Below are positions 38,101-49,098 of a stretch of DNA of 64,000 nt, piece by piece (the first letter of the stretch is position 1; each line of letters starts with the position of its first letter). This DNA is from Hydractinia symbiolongicarpus (Eukaryota > Cnidaria > Hydrozoa > Anthoathecata > Hydractiniidae), in the NCBI RefSeq assembly GCF_029227915.1, contig NC_079880.1:13348001-13412000 (forward strand), written 5' to 3'. Made by a program: the position numbers and the translations under genes. The notes beneath the pieces were generated by a model. The model saw only the letters and a list, made by a program, of their open reading frames with translations. It was not told the origin of the DNA and searched no databases.

Positions 38101-41100
38101 GAAATGTGACTGTCTTAGCTGGAAAGGGTAACAACGGGCTGCTTTCTGTGTTTTCACATAAATCGAAGTTATGATATAGCTTTTTGGAAAAGGATATTAC
38201 GCCTATGCGGATGTGCGGTTATTTCAGGTATACTATATACCTGAAATAACCGCTCAACCGTGTGTTAAAGAAGAGGCGAACAGCCGTGACACGGATGCTG
38301 ATTGAAAATTCATGATGCCTGAGATAGTTTCAAAGACCAGATCCGCTGGTCTGGAATATCTCGCAAAATCTTGACAATTGTTTAGTTTTTGTAATATTTA
38401 GTTAGCATCAAATCAGGTAAAAAATGATTTTGCTGAAATATTTGCTGTTTTTATATTAAGGGGTAATAATTTAAATTTGCTTCTTTAAAAAAAGTGAATT
38501 TGTGGTTTAAAACTTTGCAGCGCAGCAACACGTTATTATACTCACATTATATCCAGAAAATCTCTTCATTAGAAGTTTATTACAAAATAACAGTTTTTAC
38601 TTTTATCCTTGAATGCTGAATCATTCATTTTATGGTTCGGTATTTTTACACATTTGCCAAACTGGTGATTATTCAGAACCAATATTAGATTTTTCTCTAC
38701 ATTGATGGCCACGATTCGATGATCACACTGTTTTTTAAAAATAATATTCAAGCTAAAGATCAAAATAGCAAATATGCTATTAATTGAATAACACGACGAA
38801 AATATATTTATTTTTATTACTGAACTTAGTAAACTAATTCATGAGTAAAGATAAAGAAAATAAAGATTTGTAAACAAAGCTGGAACCGCCATATTGCGCG
38901 TTCGATTTTTTGTTGAAAGCCCCCGGTCTGTGTATTTATCAAATTTGGCACTATCTCATCACAACAAACTTCATTGTTCAAAGTTGGATGTATGTTGTAT
39001 AAAAGCGAACCAAATTACGAAAATAATATTATTATTGGCTGTAAAATATGTTTATAAAATTTCAAGAAGTATTACCGAAGTTTATAAAATGGCTGGAACT
39101 ACGATTGTATGTAAAATATTCTTGGTTATCTTGAGCTAAAGGACTTATTTTTATGTTTATTGGTAAATACATCTCAAACTTGCCTCTTTTTTACCCACAC
39201 AGCCATAAAAACTTTGTAAAAATGTTGCTTGGAAGGAATATGAATATTTATTTATGAAACATAGTTTTTTTGTGTGTCGTTATAGTAGTTATTTTATTAG
39301 ATTTTTGGATTAAGACGTTCCTTAATTTTTGCTACCTCGCCTAAAATTTATTTTGTGGCTGCCACAAAAAACGATATTTAACGATAGACTGTTTTTTGTG
39401 TTTCTATTAAACCCAAGTTACGATAAATTTTTTTAGGAAAAGGGTGTTACATCTATATGGGTGTGCGACATTGTTTATCTTTACTATGCGCTCAGCCCAT
39501 ACTAAGAATTTTTTTTGAACTTTTACTGGGAACATTTTCCGACAACGTTCTACGCCGTGTCACACAGTAACTTGGGGGTTTTGCACGGCGTCTTGATGCC
39601 TATTTAATAGTAGCCGTATTCTAAAATCATAAAAGTTGCGGAATAATTCACATCAGGTGCCAAAAAGTATCGGAAAAAGTGGATTTGGTTGACTATGTTG
39701 ATTAGGATTTGTTGTTTAAGAATTTAGATTATATTAAATAATGAACATTGACAAGTGAATTTCGACAAGTCCAAAGTGCGTAAATCTAATATAGAAATAC
39801 ATTACAATAAAAATATACAAGTTATAAATAAAAAATGAAACAAAAGTCTCGAAAATTGATTTAAATAGTTGTTTTATATTTTACTAAATTCGGGTCTGCG
39901 ACATATAGCACTGATTTTTTAACTGAATGATAAGTGTTATCACCTTTATTCCTATGATCAACTAAAATTGTAATAATTTTTGTTTCTAGATAAATTTTCC
40001 TTCTGGTGCTTCGGTCGAATTCGTAGTAAGTTTACACAACGCAATAGCTGCTGCAACCATAACGGTTAAAGTACCACCTGATGACAATAATAGAACGACT
40101 GGATTATGTGGAAATTTTGACGGAAACGTACACGATGATACACACGTTCCTAAACAATGGATGTAATTGTTCTTTTTTTTACGTTTCATTTACAGGTTTA
40201 AATAGCTATGCGCAATGTCGAATATACATTGATTTGCGACACACTTCCGTTTTTACATATTCCGTTTTTACATATTATTTTATACATATTTACATAAAAA
40301 CATCTAAAATAAACGGGTCTTAGTCCCCGTAGAAAAATAAAATAATAAATGTGAAATGTCTAATATAAACATAGAGTGAATGAAGAAACGTTATTATAGA
40401 ATGTTGTGCTTGAGATCCTCTAAAGCATTTCTCGAAACAAATACATGAGGCTGCAATGAATATCCAAAATATGTGTATTTATAAACATTTTTTAATTTTT
40501 ATTTGTTTGTTTAATTTTTTTACAGACTGCGATGGTATTTTTTTCAGCTACTGCACCTTAATCTTCCAGTAGTTCTCACAATCGGTTTTATGTGACATTA
40601 AAAAAATTTTGTTCATGATGTCATTTTTTGAAATTTAGCTACAAACATTAGCACAACAATTAGCACCTCTGTGCATGAACTAAATGCATGATTTAAACTT
40701 CCTACGAGGAAATTTAAAGATGCATTTTTTTCCTTTAAATACAGCACCTTACAGGAAAGGAATAATGTTAGGATAGAAAATACACAGTAAAATTTAACTT
40801 TTAACCAATTGTAGCTAACTTATTGTTTCTTTATCTGAGATTCAACCTTACATAGGGAAAAGCCACTTATTCGTGATTAAATGTTCCCCGACTATTAAAT
40901 CTTTCCCCACTATTAGTTTTCCTGGACTGGTGATTTTTCCTACTAACGTAATCGCCGGTTTCTAGTTACCAATGAGGTATAAATCTGCTTGATTTTGATT
41001 AAATATTTTATTTGTGACATTAAAAAGTGATGTTTTTAAAAATTTCTTTGGTGTTCTTTCTTTTACAGAACAATATTGTATTTGTAGAATACCGGTTGGT

Positions 41101-44100
41101 GAAAGTTTATTTTCCTACAAAGACGATGGATCTAAAAAATGTCTGCAAACCCGTGCTAGAGAATACTGCATATGTAAAAGAGATGCAGAAAACAAGAAAG
41201 AAGTAAGCTGTGCGCAAACGAAACGTAGACCTAGATACCATCAAGACTCCGAAGGTTATAGAAGAGTTATTTCCGCAGGTACATGATTAAATAAAAAAAT
41301 AGTAGGAGTTGTAACGTTGCTGTCGGAGAAATTAGGAATATAATACATAATATATATCTTCTTTGTAGACCCTAAGAATTGTGGTCGTCGCAAAAAACGA
41401 GATATTGTTGATGCCAATGTTATCATATTGCCAGATGACGATGAGGACGAATGGAGATATATTTACGATCCAGTGCAAATCAATGGTACTTTACCGGATT
41501 TTCCAACTGAAACTGGAAAGACCAGAGCTAGTGCAAAGTACCACTGTACTAAAGCTCTTAAAGACTCGTTTGCAGGAAGGGCATGCTTTAATATCATAGT
41601 TAATTATAACATAAGTGCATTCGTCGAGCAATGCATATTTGATGTCAAGGTAAACTTTTATAAAAGTTGACATTTTTGTTTGAGTAACTTCAAATAATAT
41701 AACAGCAAATAAGCAAAGACAAAGTAATAACAAAAAAAAACAAAAAAAAACAACATATTCTAGGAAGGTTCAGTCCCTTTGTATTGATGTAGTCTGTCCT
41801 TCGAAAAGAAAAGTTTTCAATGGGCATTTTACATAAGATTGTGGGTGGCATTGAAAGATGAAAGTTGTTTTATAGCCTTAGAAATAGTGTGTAGTGGCAT
41901 AAAGGTGTGAGAAGCTTCCGTAATGTCCCTAACAACGTTTTACCAAAAACCTAAACCTCTAACTTATTTACGTTGCAAAAACTAAACTAAAATATACTCG
42001 TATCAGGCGAAATTCTAAGCACACAATAACCCTAAAACTAACCAATGGAGTCTTAGGTTAAAAAACGGAACAGTAGTACTTCTATCAAGGTTAATGTTGT
42101 TATTTTTTAAGTATAATTTTTTTTCTTTTATCATTGCAGGCAACTGATGTTTACCAAATAGGTATCGCTTCAGCTTTGGATGCCATGAAGAGTGACTGCA
42201 AGGAAAAAACTTTAACTGATCTAAAATACTGGAAAAACGATTCAACAGGTGCAATTGCCCCTCCGGAGGAGATTGGAAACAGTCTTTGTCCAAATGAGTG
42301 TAGTGGCCATGGAACCTGTCAAAATGCAACTTGCATTTGTGATTCAGAATATGTTTCTGCAGATTGTTCATTGAAGAAAGGTTTGTCATTTTGTAATTTA
42401 AATAAATACTACATAACATGGCATTTTTCCTAGGAAAGTGTTAAAGCTGCTAAATGTGCGGCTTGAACATTTGACGTATTTACTAAATTGTATTAAATTA
42501 GGGCAAGCTCCTGTTTTGATTGGCATTCCTACGCATGGTCTTTGTGATGTCAGAAAACGAGACTGCATCCGAACTAGAGTGATAGGAATGGATTTCATGG
42601 AATCAGAGAACTTGACTTGTCAAATGACAGAAGTGATCGTATGTATAGTACTCCATGATATACTTTCCTGATACTAGATTTCATTATTAAAAAAAACTTT
42701 CATGAGGTATAGTCATCAATTTTGAGGCACAGATATCAGACTACTCTTGCCTTTGTTGTAGATTGGTGAAATGTCATATGTTGAGACAACTCGAAAAACC
42801 GATGGCGTTGGCCAGTTGCTTAGTTTTGGTGAAATAACTTGTCTTTTGCCTTACATTCCTGTTGAGATTGATGGAAATCCTAGCAAATCATCCGGCAAAC
42901 CGACTGGTGGATTTTTAATAGCAGTTTCAAACGATGGAGAAAAATTTAGCAAAAAGAAGACATTGTTTCTGGTTTATGATTCAAAGTGTATGAATTGCAG
43001 CAAAGATTTTAAAAGTTGCTTTTGGAAGGTGATCAAAACTTCATAGAATGGCTTGATCATGTTCAAACACATTTTCTTGCTGTAAAATACATTTTATATT
43101 TTTATTTTTTGTAGAGAAACACCTGCAAAGTTAAAAACTACTGTTTTGCACCAGGTGATACAAATCCAAATAACTGGTGTCAAATTTGTGATCCAAAGAA
43201 AAACGGATCTGGTTTTGTTAAAAGAACAGGTACGCAATAAACGAAAGGACGGTTTTTGTTAAAGCGTTCATGGTCGAAGCCTCTATATTTTGAAAGACGG
43301 TACTCATGCTAAACATTTGTTACATAAAAAGCAACCATGTTATCGCGTGTAGGCTTATGATATTTCAAACGCTTCTGTAGGCTAGCCGCGTAGAACTTCA
43401 CAACATTTGTAGGTCCTTATAAGAAAAAAGGTGAAGTTTTCTAAAGTGCTGTTACTTTTTTCTTTTATATATATTTTGTTATGTTATTTCTATGAACGTT
43501 TACTGAAAAAAATAGTATATGTAGGGTAGTTTAACATAAATATGGGCGATATCAGACATATTGCCTGTTTTTTCCATTAATATTCAAAATGTAACTCCCC
43601 AAAACATTGTCTGTATTGATTTAGCAAACAAACCGCCAATAATCAAAGCTCCTGTAAACAACTTAAGGACGTTCAGATTACAAAAGTGGCATTATGTGGT
43701 TTCTGCGTCTGATCCAGAGAAGCAGACGCTGCGATATGAGGTTGTTGGTGACAATCATGGTATCACAATCTCTTCACATGGTGTACTTACGTGGGATCCT
43801 ACTAAAGCTGGAATATATGAATTTAAAGTTAAAGCTATTGATCCATGTGGTTTAGGCGCCACACAAAACTTCGTAGTTGAAGTAGAGATATGCGCATGTG
43901 AAGAACCGAATGGTGGTATGTGTATCTGGAAGAATGGTCAAAGTACTTGCAAGTGTCCTGATGGATGTAAAGGAGAAAGGTGTGTTTTTTTTTCCTTAAA
44001 GCCTAGGTTGCTACTAAAATTGCTAATTTTTTTATTGATGCAGTGGATATTTCTGCTCCCTGTTCACCGTGAAAGCGTAATGAAACTAATGAAGCGATAA

Positions 44101-46629
44101 TTTCTGCAGTACTAACATGGAGTCAATTCTAAAGGCAGTCAGATTTCAGGATTTTAAATTAATGAAAAATATTTATCTAGTTTTTGAGGCGAAATTCAAG
44201 TTAAGGATTTGCTAGAAAATTGTTACAACAAGCAACAATTACATGATCTTAAATGTACGAAACATTTTAGGTGTGATGAAGCTGTTGAGGGAAAGCTTTG
44301 CGAGATTAAAAGTAAGTTTATCATAAAACATCGCTTTTTAAGATTCACATATTGTAAGATAGCAATGGAAATTTAAGCCCGTCAGCACAGAAAGGAAGGG
44401 GAGAGGATGGGAGGACATAAAGAGTCAACGACTATCTTAACATATGATTTTGGATATGTTCTTTAATTCTTGGAGATTACTTGGAAACATTTTGCCCTTC
44501 CATGGGCAGAGGGAATGTATTGCATTTTTTGGGAATGGGATAAATTATTATGCACTTTTTGGACAGCTGAATCCAAAAAAATCATGTATTAATTATATAC
44601 ATATTTAATTAATGTATTCGGACTTTTACATACCGAGAGTGGTACGAGTGTTTTAAAGGAGAACTAACGGGAAAAACTACATGTATGTGTTCCGTAATAA
44701 AAACATTCTTACATCTCACGAAAACAGCATGGCATAATTTTTTTTATATTTTCGCATTTTGTATGTCCAAATTTCGTCCCCAAACAGCCATAATTACATT
44801 AACGGTCGCCGCCATTATCGAACAAAAGCGAGGGTGGTTCGTACATAATTTGTTTATTTGTGACGTCACACGACGTACATAGCTCAGCAGGATTTCTGAG
44901 GATGCTCATACTTCTTGGTTATTTACCGCGATGTTCGAACGATAAAGAAGACAAGTTAATCTCCAGTAGATCAACATCATCGTAAAAAAATAATTCTTAA
45001 CAATTTAAAACATGTGAAAGTAGATAAACGAGGAAAAACTTTGAGACTGTTTTGTTTTGTTTTGCTATCACAAAATTACTTTTTTGCGCATAATCATTGG
45101 TAATTTCATTTTCAAGTCCAACAAATTAAATGGAACACTTGATGTCTTTCAAGAGGTTTTGATACAAAAATAACACAAGAAAAACTTCCTAATAATTTAA
45201 AATACACGTAACCTATATGTATATTTAGAACGATGAAACATTTTTTTATTCTCATAGAGACAATTATTTCAACATATGATATATAAAATTATTCTTAAAC
45301 AAACACAGAAGACACAGGTTACCATTCCCTCGATTCGTTTATTCCAAATGCGTTTGTTTACATCCCTGCGCACTTACGTCAAACAAGTTAGTATTTTACC
45401 GAAAAGAAATTCCTAACCGACACTGTCATTGCGGTGGCCGTAGGACTACTTTGCCTTAAATTTCTCGAGAACCAAAGCTCACAAATATAAAAAAAAATAA
45501 GACAGTTTGTATTTACATTATAATTAAGCACAACTTGTTATCAACCGTTAGCTCTCTTTTAATGTCAAAGCCAAACTTTCAAAAAACACATTAATAACTA
45601 TGCGGAAGATAAAAAAACACCTAGCTCCGTTGAAGTATAAAAATTATTGCTGGTGAAGTTTATTTTCCTACTTACAAAACGATCCAGCTAGTGTTTACAG
45701 TTTGTATTGTGTAAATTGTTGCCCTGAGATATGATATATTTTCATATCTTATATTTCTGTATGTCCCCTCCTAGCGCAGAATTCGTTAGAAGGTTGATGA
45801 ATTTTTTACACAGTATTGCTGCAGGAGGAGTTGCATATTAGCACATATTTTTTTCTCCAAAGGAAATGGTGGCTATTGTTTTTTTTGATAGAACAAAAGA
45901 AAGTATGATTTATTTGATCCTATCTCTAATTTTTTTTGTTCGTTGGGTGATGGTTTACTTTTACTTCTTTGCAATTTTATTTTTTGACATGTTTTGTTTT
46001 TCATCTTCATTTTACCATAATATCCCAACAATTTCCCTCAACTTTGCTGAATTTCCTTTTTTTCTTCATATATCAAGAAATGTTTAAAAATTGATTTTGA
46101 ACTATCAAATTACAAAATAAACGTATGTTTGACGGTAGAAAAATAATCTAAATTTACGCAGAAATAAGCAACGGTTACATTTATAATTTACAAGCGAGAC
46201 TTTGAAAACAAGGCAGAAACATGCAGATCGGCAACGGATGTTTTAAATAGAAACTCCTGAGATGAACCTAAATTGATTTGCCAAATTCAGGATATCAAAA
46301 AAAATCCATCTGATCAGCTCTTAACGTAAATAGATCTGGCATTTCAGCCATCAAAACAAAAGTTGTTTTTAGAAACGCCGGACCGATCTTCTTCCTCGAG
46401 TGACGGGATCACCATGGTTATCGTAGCTGTTGTTGCTGGTGTGGTCGTATTAATTTTGGCGATTTTTGGTGTTACTGTCTGGATTTACAGAAAGAAGTAC
46501 AGACAATCAGTAGATATCAAATCAAATGGTCAAGCGTCTGTCGTTTATAACTCAAAAGTCAATCCTAAAGCATCTATTGGCGAAGTTGGGAAGAGTGGTT
46601 CGTTAGTAAACAAGGGCTATGCAAATTAA
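26118..46629 (+). CDS. VWDE-like: VWDE-like single-pass membrane receptor (D8C, VWD, EGF), 19 exons, about 1190 residues
   Basis: Likely a cell-surface or matrix-binding glycoprotein: signal peptide, D8C domain, the N-terminal modules of von Willebrand factor D and EGF domain proteins, VWD, a dibasic site, EGF, an Ig/cadherin-like fold with a second EGF, one membrane helix and a tail of about 47 residues. Exons follow in separate entries. All borders are AG/GT and phases agree, except exon 10 (ends phase 2) to exon 11 (needs phase 1). The CDS sums to 3,577 nt, one more than a multiple of three. An unseen small exon, an alternative donor, or a real lesion would explain this. The VWDE call rests on domain order and local sequence resemblance; ligand and function are unknown. 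Intron 4 (5.4 kb) holds LINE and DIRS remnants. Confidence 0.75.
26909..27849 (+). CDS. VWDE-like: Receptor exons 2-4: D8C domain
   Basis: Exons 26909-27082, 27175-27378 and 27787-27849, all phase 1 to phase 1. Residues about 21-167. The D8C signature known from uromodulin, OIT3 and related proteins is clear: RSTGFRI, NWYRFMGGAGGEMPTTCP, GPVWLNGTYPTRVGENKT, a CC pair, YYVYDLPRTPGCPMRYCAG. D8C is an eight-cysteine disulfide module of secreted or membrane proteins. Exon 4 (KEVRCKSNEVSTNGFTPGCT) closes the Cys-rich part. These exons are not present in copy A or in the inverted copy. Confidence 0.85.
30130..30851 (+). mobile_element. LINE-type ORF2 remnant, copy B
   Basis: Same remnant as 12,110-12,840. 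The last 86 codons are open here and read MVWWMCYASVRDREISNELR, then KLSWLGDLERIEEG and RPTKTCQEVIRADLMQRN, so copy B keeps the frame better in this part. Upstream stops show it is dead. It lies in receptor intron 4. Confidence 0.75.
31107..32277 (-). mobile_element. DIRS-like remnant (RNase H and tyrosine recombinase), copy B
   Basis: Same element as 13,084-14,250, inside intron 4 and antisense to the receptor. RNase H motifs occur in the minus-strand frames at 32,277-32,056 and 32,049-31,852, and the recombinase N-terminal motif at 31,349-31,107. Frameshifted and without a full recombinase. Confidence 0.7.
32480..32880 (+). repeat. Dispersed repeat with poly-G core, copy 3 of 3
   Basis: Counterpart of 14,460-14,862 in copy B, ending with the TTCGCTTCGCTCGCAAAGC stretch. 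Confidence 0.65.
33217..34897 (+). CDS. VWDE-like: Receptor exons 5-7: VWDE-type N-terminal modules
   Basis: Exons 33217-33482 (phase 1 to 0), 33949-34038 and 34583-34897 (both phase 0). Residues about 168-391. Exon 5 reads YPKLKRDPVLSVD, IRFKCEFDPQE and YHIVAWYQG, an Ig-like strand pattern typical of the segment before the VWD domain in VWDE-like proteins. Exon 6 carries ISCKVRSYYSD. Exon 7 has VVCEGHCAVRLEY, ITVFAKTDW and HLRFNVAEHANPVDW with possible N-glycosylation sites (NGTD, NITV). No lesion is seen in copy B. Confidence 0.75.
35492..40162 (+). CDS. VWDE-like: Receptor exons 8-10: von Willebrand factor D domain
   Basis: Exons 35492-35629, 36910-37098 and 39990-40162. Residues about 392-557. 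Clear VWD marks are CQTSGEPHVITFDGM and YVGDLVL at the start and TTGLCGNFDGNVHDD at the end; the CGNFDG calcium/disulfide loop is complete. Exons 8 and 9 begin and end in phase 0. Exon 10 ends KQW-M at GTAATT in phase 2. Exons 8-9 have copy A counterparts; exon 10 does not. Confidence 0.8.
38215..38253. repeat. Long hairpin, copy B
   Basis: A perfect 18-bp stem with a CTA loop, identical to the copy A core at 21,631-21,669, although flanking bases differ. It lies in receptor intron 9. Confidence 0.85.
39374..39989. other. Rest of receptor intron 9
   Basis: Beyond the direct duplication. No feature recognised. Confidence 0.45.
40163..41068. other. Receptor intron 10 with a dispersed repeat
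   Basis: About 40,366-40,690 matches the repeat at 11,640-11,840 and 29,650-29,860. I searched for a small exon that would convert phase 2 to phase 1. AG candidates after pyrimidine tracts (near 40,195, 40,515 and 40,755) all run into stops or give no plausible VWD-adjacent protein. Confidence 0.5.
41069..41649 (+). CDS. VWDE-like: Receptor exons 11-12: post-VWD segment with a polybasic site
   Basis: Exons 41069-41278 and 41369-41649. The first reads YCICRIPVGESLFSYKDDG, matching the SW-RIP-GESLF motif usually found just after VWD in this family, though W is replaced by C. The second has CGRRKKRDIVDANV, a polybasic stretch that fits furin-type cleavage (R-K-K-R), followed by an acidic run (PDDDEDEW) and a helical Cys segment. 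Exon 11 is open only in the frame needing one upstream base or in a frame that stops early. Confidence 0.7.
42140..42380 (+). CDS. VWDE-like: Receptor exon 13: helical segment and EGF module
   Basis: Phase 0 to 1; residues about 723-802. ATDVYQIGIASALDAMKSDC completes the four-helix-like stretch. CPNECSGHGTCQNATC-C and ADCS form an EGF-2 type module of tenascin/teneurin style. The inverted copy is at 9348-9108. Similarity between copies ends just upstream of this exon. Confidence 0.85.
42502..43229 (+). CDS. VWDE-like: Receptor exons 14-16: Cys-rich extracellular segment
   Basis: Exons 42502-42638, 42762-43028 and 43115-43229. Sequence marks: GLCDVRKRDCIRTRVIG, ESENLTCQMTEV, VYDSKCMNCSKDFKSC, NNWCQICDPKKNGSGF. 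This pattern occurs in VWDE-like proteins between the first EGF and the Ig-like fold; no separate function is known to me. The acceptor at 42,500-42,501 (TTAG before GGCAAG) keeps phase 1, whereas the earlier AG at 42,432 leads to a stop. Confidence 0.75.
43625..44311 (+). CDS. VWDE-like: Receptor exons 17-18: Ig/cadherin-like fold and second EGF
   Basis: Exons 43625-43979 (phase 1 to 2) and 44271-44311 (2 to 1). Residues about 976-1107. SASDPEKQTLRYEV, SSHGVLTWDPTKAG and FKVKAIDPCG are typical of the Ig/cadherin-like (He_PIG-type) domain in this family. CACEEPNGGMC, STCKCPDGCKGERC and CDEAVEGKLC form an EGF-like Cys-rich end. Exon 18 is only 41 nt and easy to miss; its inverted copy is at 7426-7386. 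Confidence 0.75.
44312..46372. other. Receptor intron 18 and start of the tandem unit
   Basis: The tandem duplication begins at 44,366 inside this intron. The stretch near 44,730-45,030 belongs to the dispersed repeat also seen at 1,548-1,770 and contains TGACGTCA (about 44,865). No exon seen. Confidence 0.5.
46373..46629 (+). CDS. VWDE-like: Receptor exon 19: membrane helix and cytoplasmic tail (unit 1)
   Basis: Acceptor TTTTTAG before AAACGCCGG, phase 1. Ser-rich stalk (RSSSSSDG), helix MVIVAVVAGVVVLILAIFGV, stop-transfer YRKKYR, then a short tail containing ASVVYNSK and ending SLVNKGYAN. The tail end SGSLVNKGY is kept in the inverted copy, which suggests that it matters. No kinase or ITAM/ITIM motif is evident. 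An identical exon lies at 52,237-52,493, so either could be used. Confidence 0.85.
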
Positions 46630-48273
46630 ACAGGTCTTTAGACGGACATGACTCATTTTAATGATCGTTTCTCTGATTGATTATATTATACTGAAATTTC
46701 TGATATTTTTCTGATATTTCTTAAAACGTAAAGTGAAGGAAATAAGGATTAACAAACTTTGTTGCAACTTTCTTGAAACAAGAATTCACAAGAATTCATT
46801 TTAGGGAAACATATAACTAGATTGTAATTTTAATAATTTTTTTGCACCATTACGGTTCCTTTTTTTTAAAACTATTTTAAAACTAGTAGTGAAATATATT
46901 TATCCGGGTAAAAGCAAAAAAATCCTAAATTTAATTCATGCATTTTTAAGAATACCTTTAAGACGTAAGCAACAATGGGGACTTACAATGTGTGACTGTA
47001 TTTCAAAGGTTGAAATTTTCCCAGACAGATTCGCCGTGATGTCTAGATTGACTATCGATTCCAATGTTGCTTTGCTTTGCATATTTATTTACTCTGGTTT
47101 AAAACGGATTGTTTAATTGCTTTATTTTTTTCATGTAAGATAAATTTGTTTCCAATATGTACTGGGAATAAAGATAAACGTGTTTTTCTTTTCTTGCTGT
47201 ACTATTTTGCAATACATTGGGTGCTAAATCCATTCGTTTGCCCTCAGTCAGTATTTAAAAATAAACAATCTTATAAAAATTCATCCCCAGAAATTTCTCA
47301 TTCAACCATCGATTTGACAATTAAATTTGAGTTTGCTGCTAATTTTGCAAATAAAATTACGCATTATTAATAGAAATGCGGCTTAAAGGGTTGCGAAACA
47401 AACTACGAGATCAAGACAAAAGAAATTAACATATACTACAACTATGCATTTTACTTTCAGTATGACTAATGTGCTACTTTTTTAAAAATAAAAACACCCT
47501 TCTGGTACGTAATTTGTTTAGTGGTAAAATAAACTGCAGTCTGTGCAGTACACACATATCAGTAAAAGTGACTTTTGGGTGGGAGTAACATAAGAGTTAA
47601 TTGTTTTCTTTAACCAATGTGTGGAAAAGGTAATAAATAGCTTGGAAAAGATTTTAAAACCATTGTTGAGAGCATGGTGGTTCTATGTGAAATCCTTTTG
47701 TTTGAAGCGCTTAAAATGACACTATGTTAAATAGTTTTTATCTTCTAACATATTATTACCTCAAAATCATCTTGAAAGAAAGAAGTAATTTACAATTTTT
47801 GTCCCGCTTCTTTTCACCATGTTTATCTTAACCTGTGTAGGGTTGTGATCATGTGATTGTATATTTTCAATATATATTCGTTGACGCTATTTTACGCCTT
47901 AAAGTCGAAAAAGACTGAATATAAAACATGCTTGTCGTAAATTTTAAAACATTTTCTTGCTACTAACTCTTTCTATCCCGAAAAGGAGTGCATTTTTTTT
48001 AAAAAGAAAGTAAAAAACTTCGCTGCATGGCCCTGTGCATTTGGATAGGGCGCCCCGCAACTCCTATATCTTGTAGGAGATTCAATCTACTTTCTGGAGG
48101 GTCCAAAAAGTCAATAGATTTAGAGATATAACTTTTCTAAAATGATAACTAAGGCCACTCACTCTACAGGTGGTAGGAAGAAAAGGGTTAAAAATCCACA
48201 ATTTGGTGTCATAGCATAATTTAACTACCCTTTTTTTTTTACATTAGTCATATAACCTTAGTTGTTCGTAACT
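46630..48273. other. Intergenic 3' flanks between convergent genes (unit 1)
   Basis: No conserved open frame. It is matched in reverse by 3,857-5,818. Confidence 0.5.
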
Positions 48274-48851
48274 TCAGCACACGGAAATTCTCTTCCTTTT
48301 TTCGTTCAGCAAACGAATAAATTTGTAAACTTGATAGAAACCATACCGATAAACTTCCAATGTTTTGTTCATGATAAACTTATCTTTGTTCATATCATCC
48401 GTGTAACTTATAGCAAAATTAACTATAATAATTTTTTCTTTGTAAAACGGCACGATCTTTTCTATGACTTGTCTAGGAATGGGGTTTAAAGTTATGACTA
48501 ATAACACTTTGATTTTGGACAATGAGTTATAGTCTTCGGTTAAGTCATCTCTGATTGCACTTTGAATACGCCATAACAAGTCGTGTCTATGATAATCCAT
48601 AGGTCTATTTAAGGAATACCCATCCTGCTTTCGAAGCTCCGATTGAAATATCGATTTTGAGTATAACACAAAATCGCCACGACTTTGTCTGGTGGGAAAC
48701 TGAAAGTTGTATTTTCCAGGATTGTCTTCATGTATCGCAGACAATAATTGGAAGACTTGCTTTCTGTGTTTTATATACTTTAGCACGTTATAATACATAA
48801 CATGCTCATACAAGATGGACACATCGATTGAATCACCGAGACAAACTTTAT
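48274..48851 (-). CDS. VWA-like terminal exon, tandem unit 1 (orphan or stand-alone)
   Basis: Identical to 54,138-54,715. It encodes about 192 residues from DKVCLGDSIDVSILYEH to RKRISVC-stop. Alternating strands and helices (IKVLLVITLNPIP, KIIIVNFAIS) suggest a VWA-type fold without a metal site. In unit 2 the same exon can splice in phase to the VWA exon of the large gene; in unit 1 no such upstream exon is adjacent. The open frame also extends upstream to ATG 48,993 with two signal-peptide-like stretches (MKYQIVTCLLFLLVQVTFC; PKHLILYVFLILVSF), so a separate small secreted protein is possible. I rate the splice reading higher because TTCTAATTCTTGTATCTTTTTTAG looks like a branch point, pyrimidine tract and acceptor. 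Confidence 0.6.
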
Positions 48852-49098
48852 CTAAAAAAGATACAAGAATTAGAAAAACATATAAGATCAAGTGTTTAGG
48901 CATCATAGATAGGCTAGGCTTAATAGCATCTTTTAAACAAAAAGTAACCTGCACTAATAGGAATAGTAGACATGTTACAATTTGATATTTCATATTGGTC
49001 CTTATCCGGATTTTGGATTTTCTTGTATAAAAACAAATAAGATTATTTGCTATTACTACTATTAGAATTTATTTATTTATTACTAAGGAATACAACTA

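Larger units (their letters stand above)
28157..39373 (+). repeat. Direct duplication, copy B (inside the receptor gene)
   Basis: Partner of 10,313-22,780. It spans intron 4 to intron 9 of the complete gene. It lacks the satellite insertion and has the unshifted exon 9. A block of about 130-150 bases is locally doubled near 28,705-28,990 (GATTGGGTGGTAAAATTATC twice), which copy A does not show. Confidence 0.9.

Noticed and set aside
44865-44872. TGACGTCA palindrome (CRE-like) in receptor intron 18
   Set aside because: A single 8-bp site inside a dispersed repeat whose other copy has TGACTTCA; no evidence of regulation.
45866-46087. Hydrophobic 73-codon plus-strand frame, also at 51,730-51,951
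   Set aside because: It comes from T-rich intron sequence. Identity between copies reflects the tandem duplication, and the inverted copy does not keep it.
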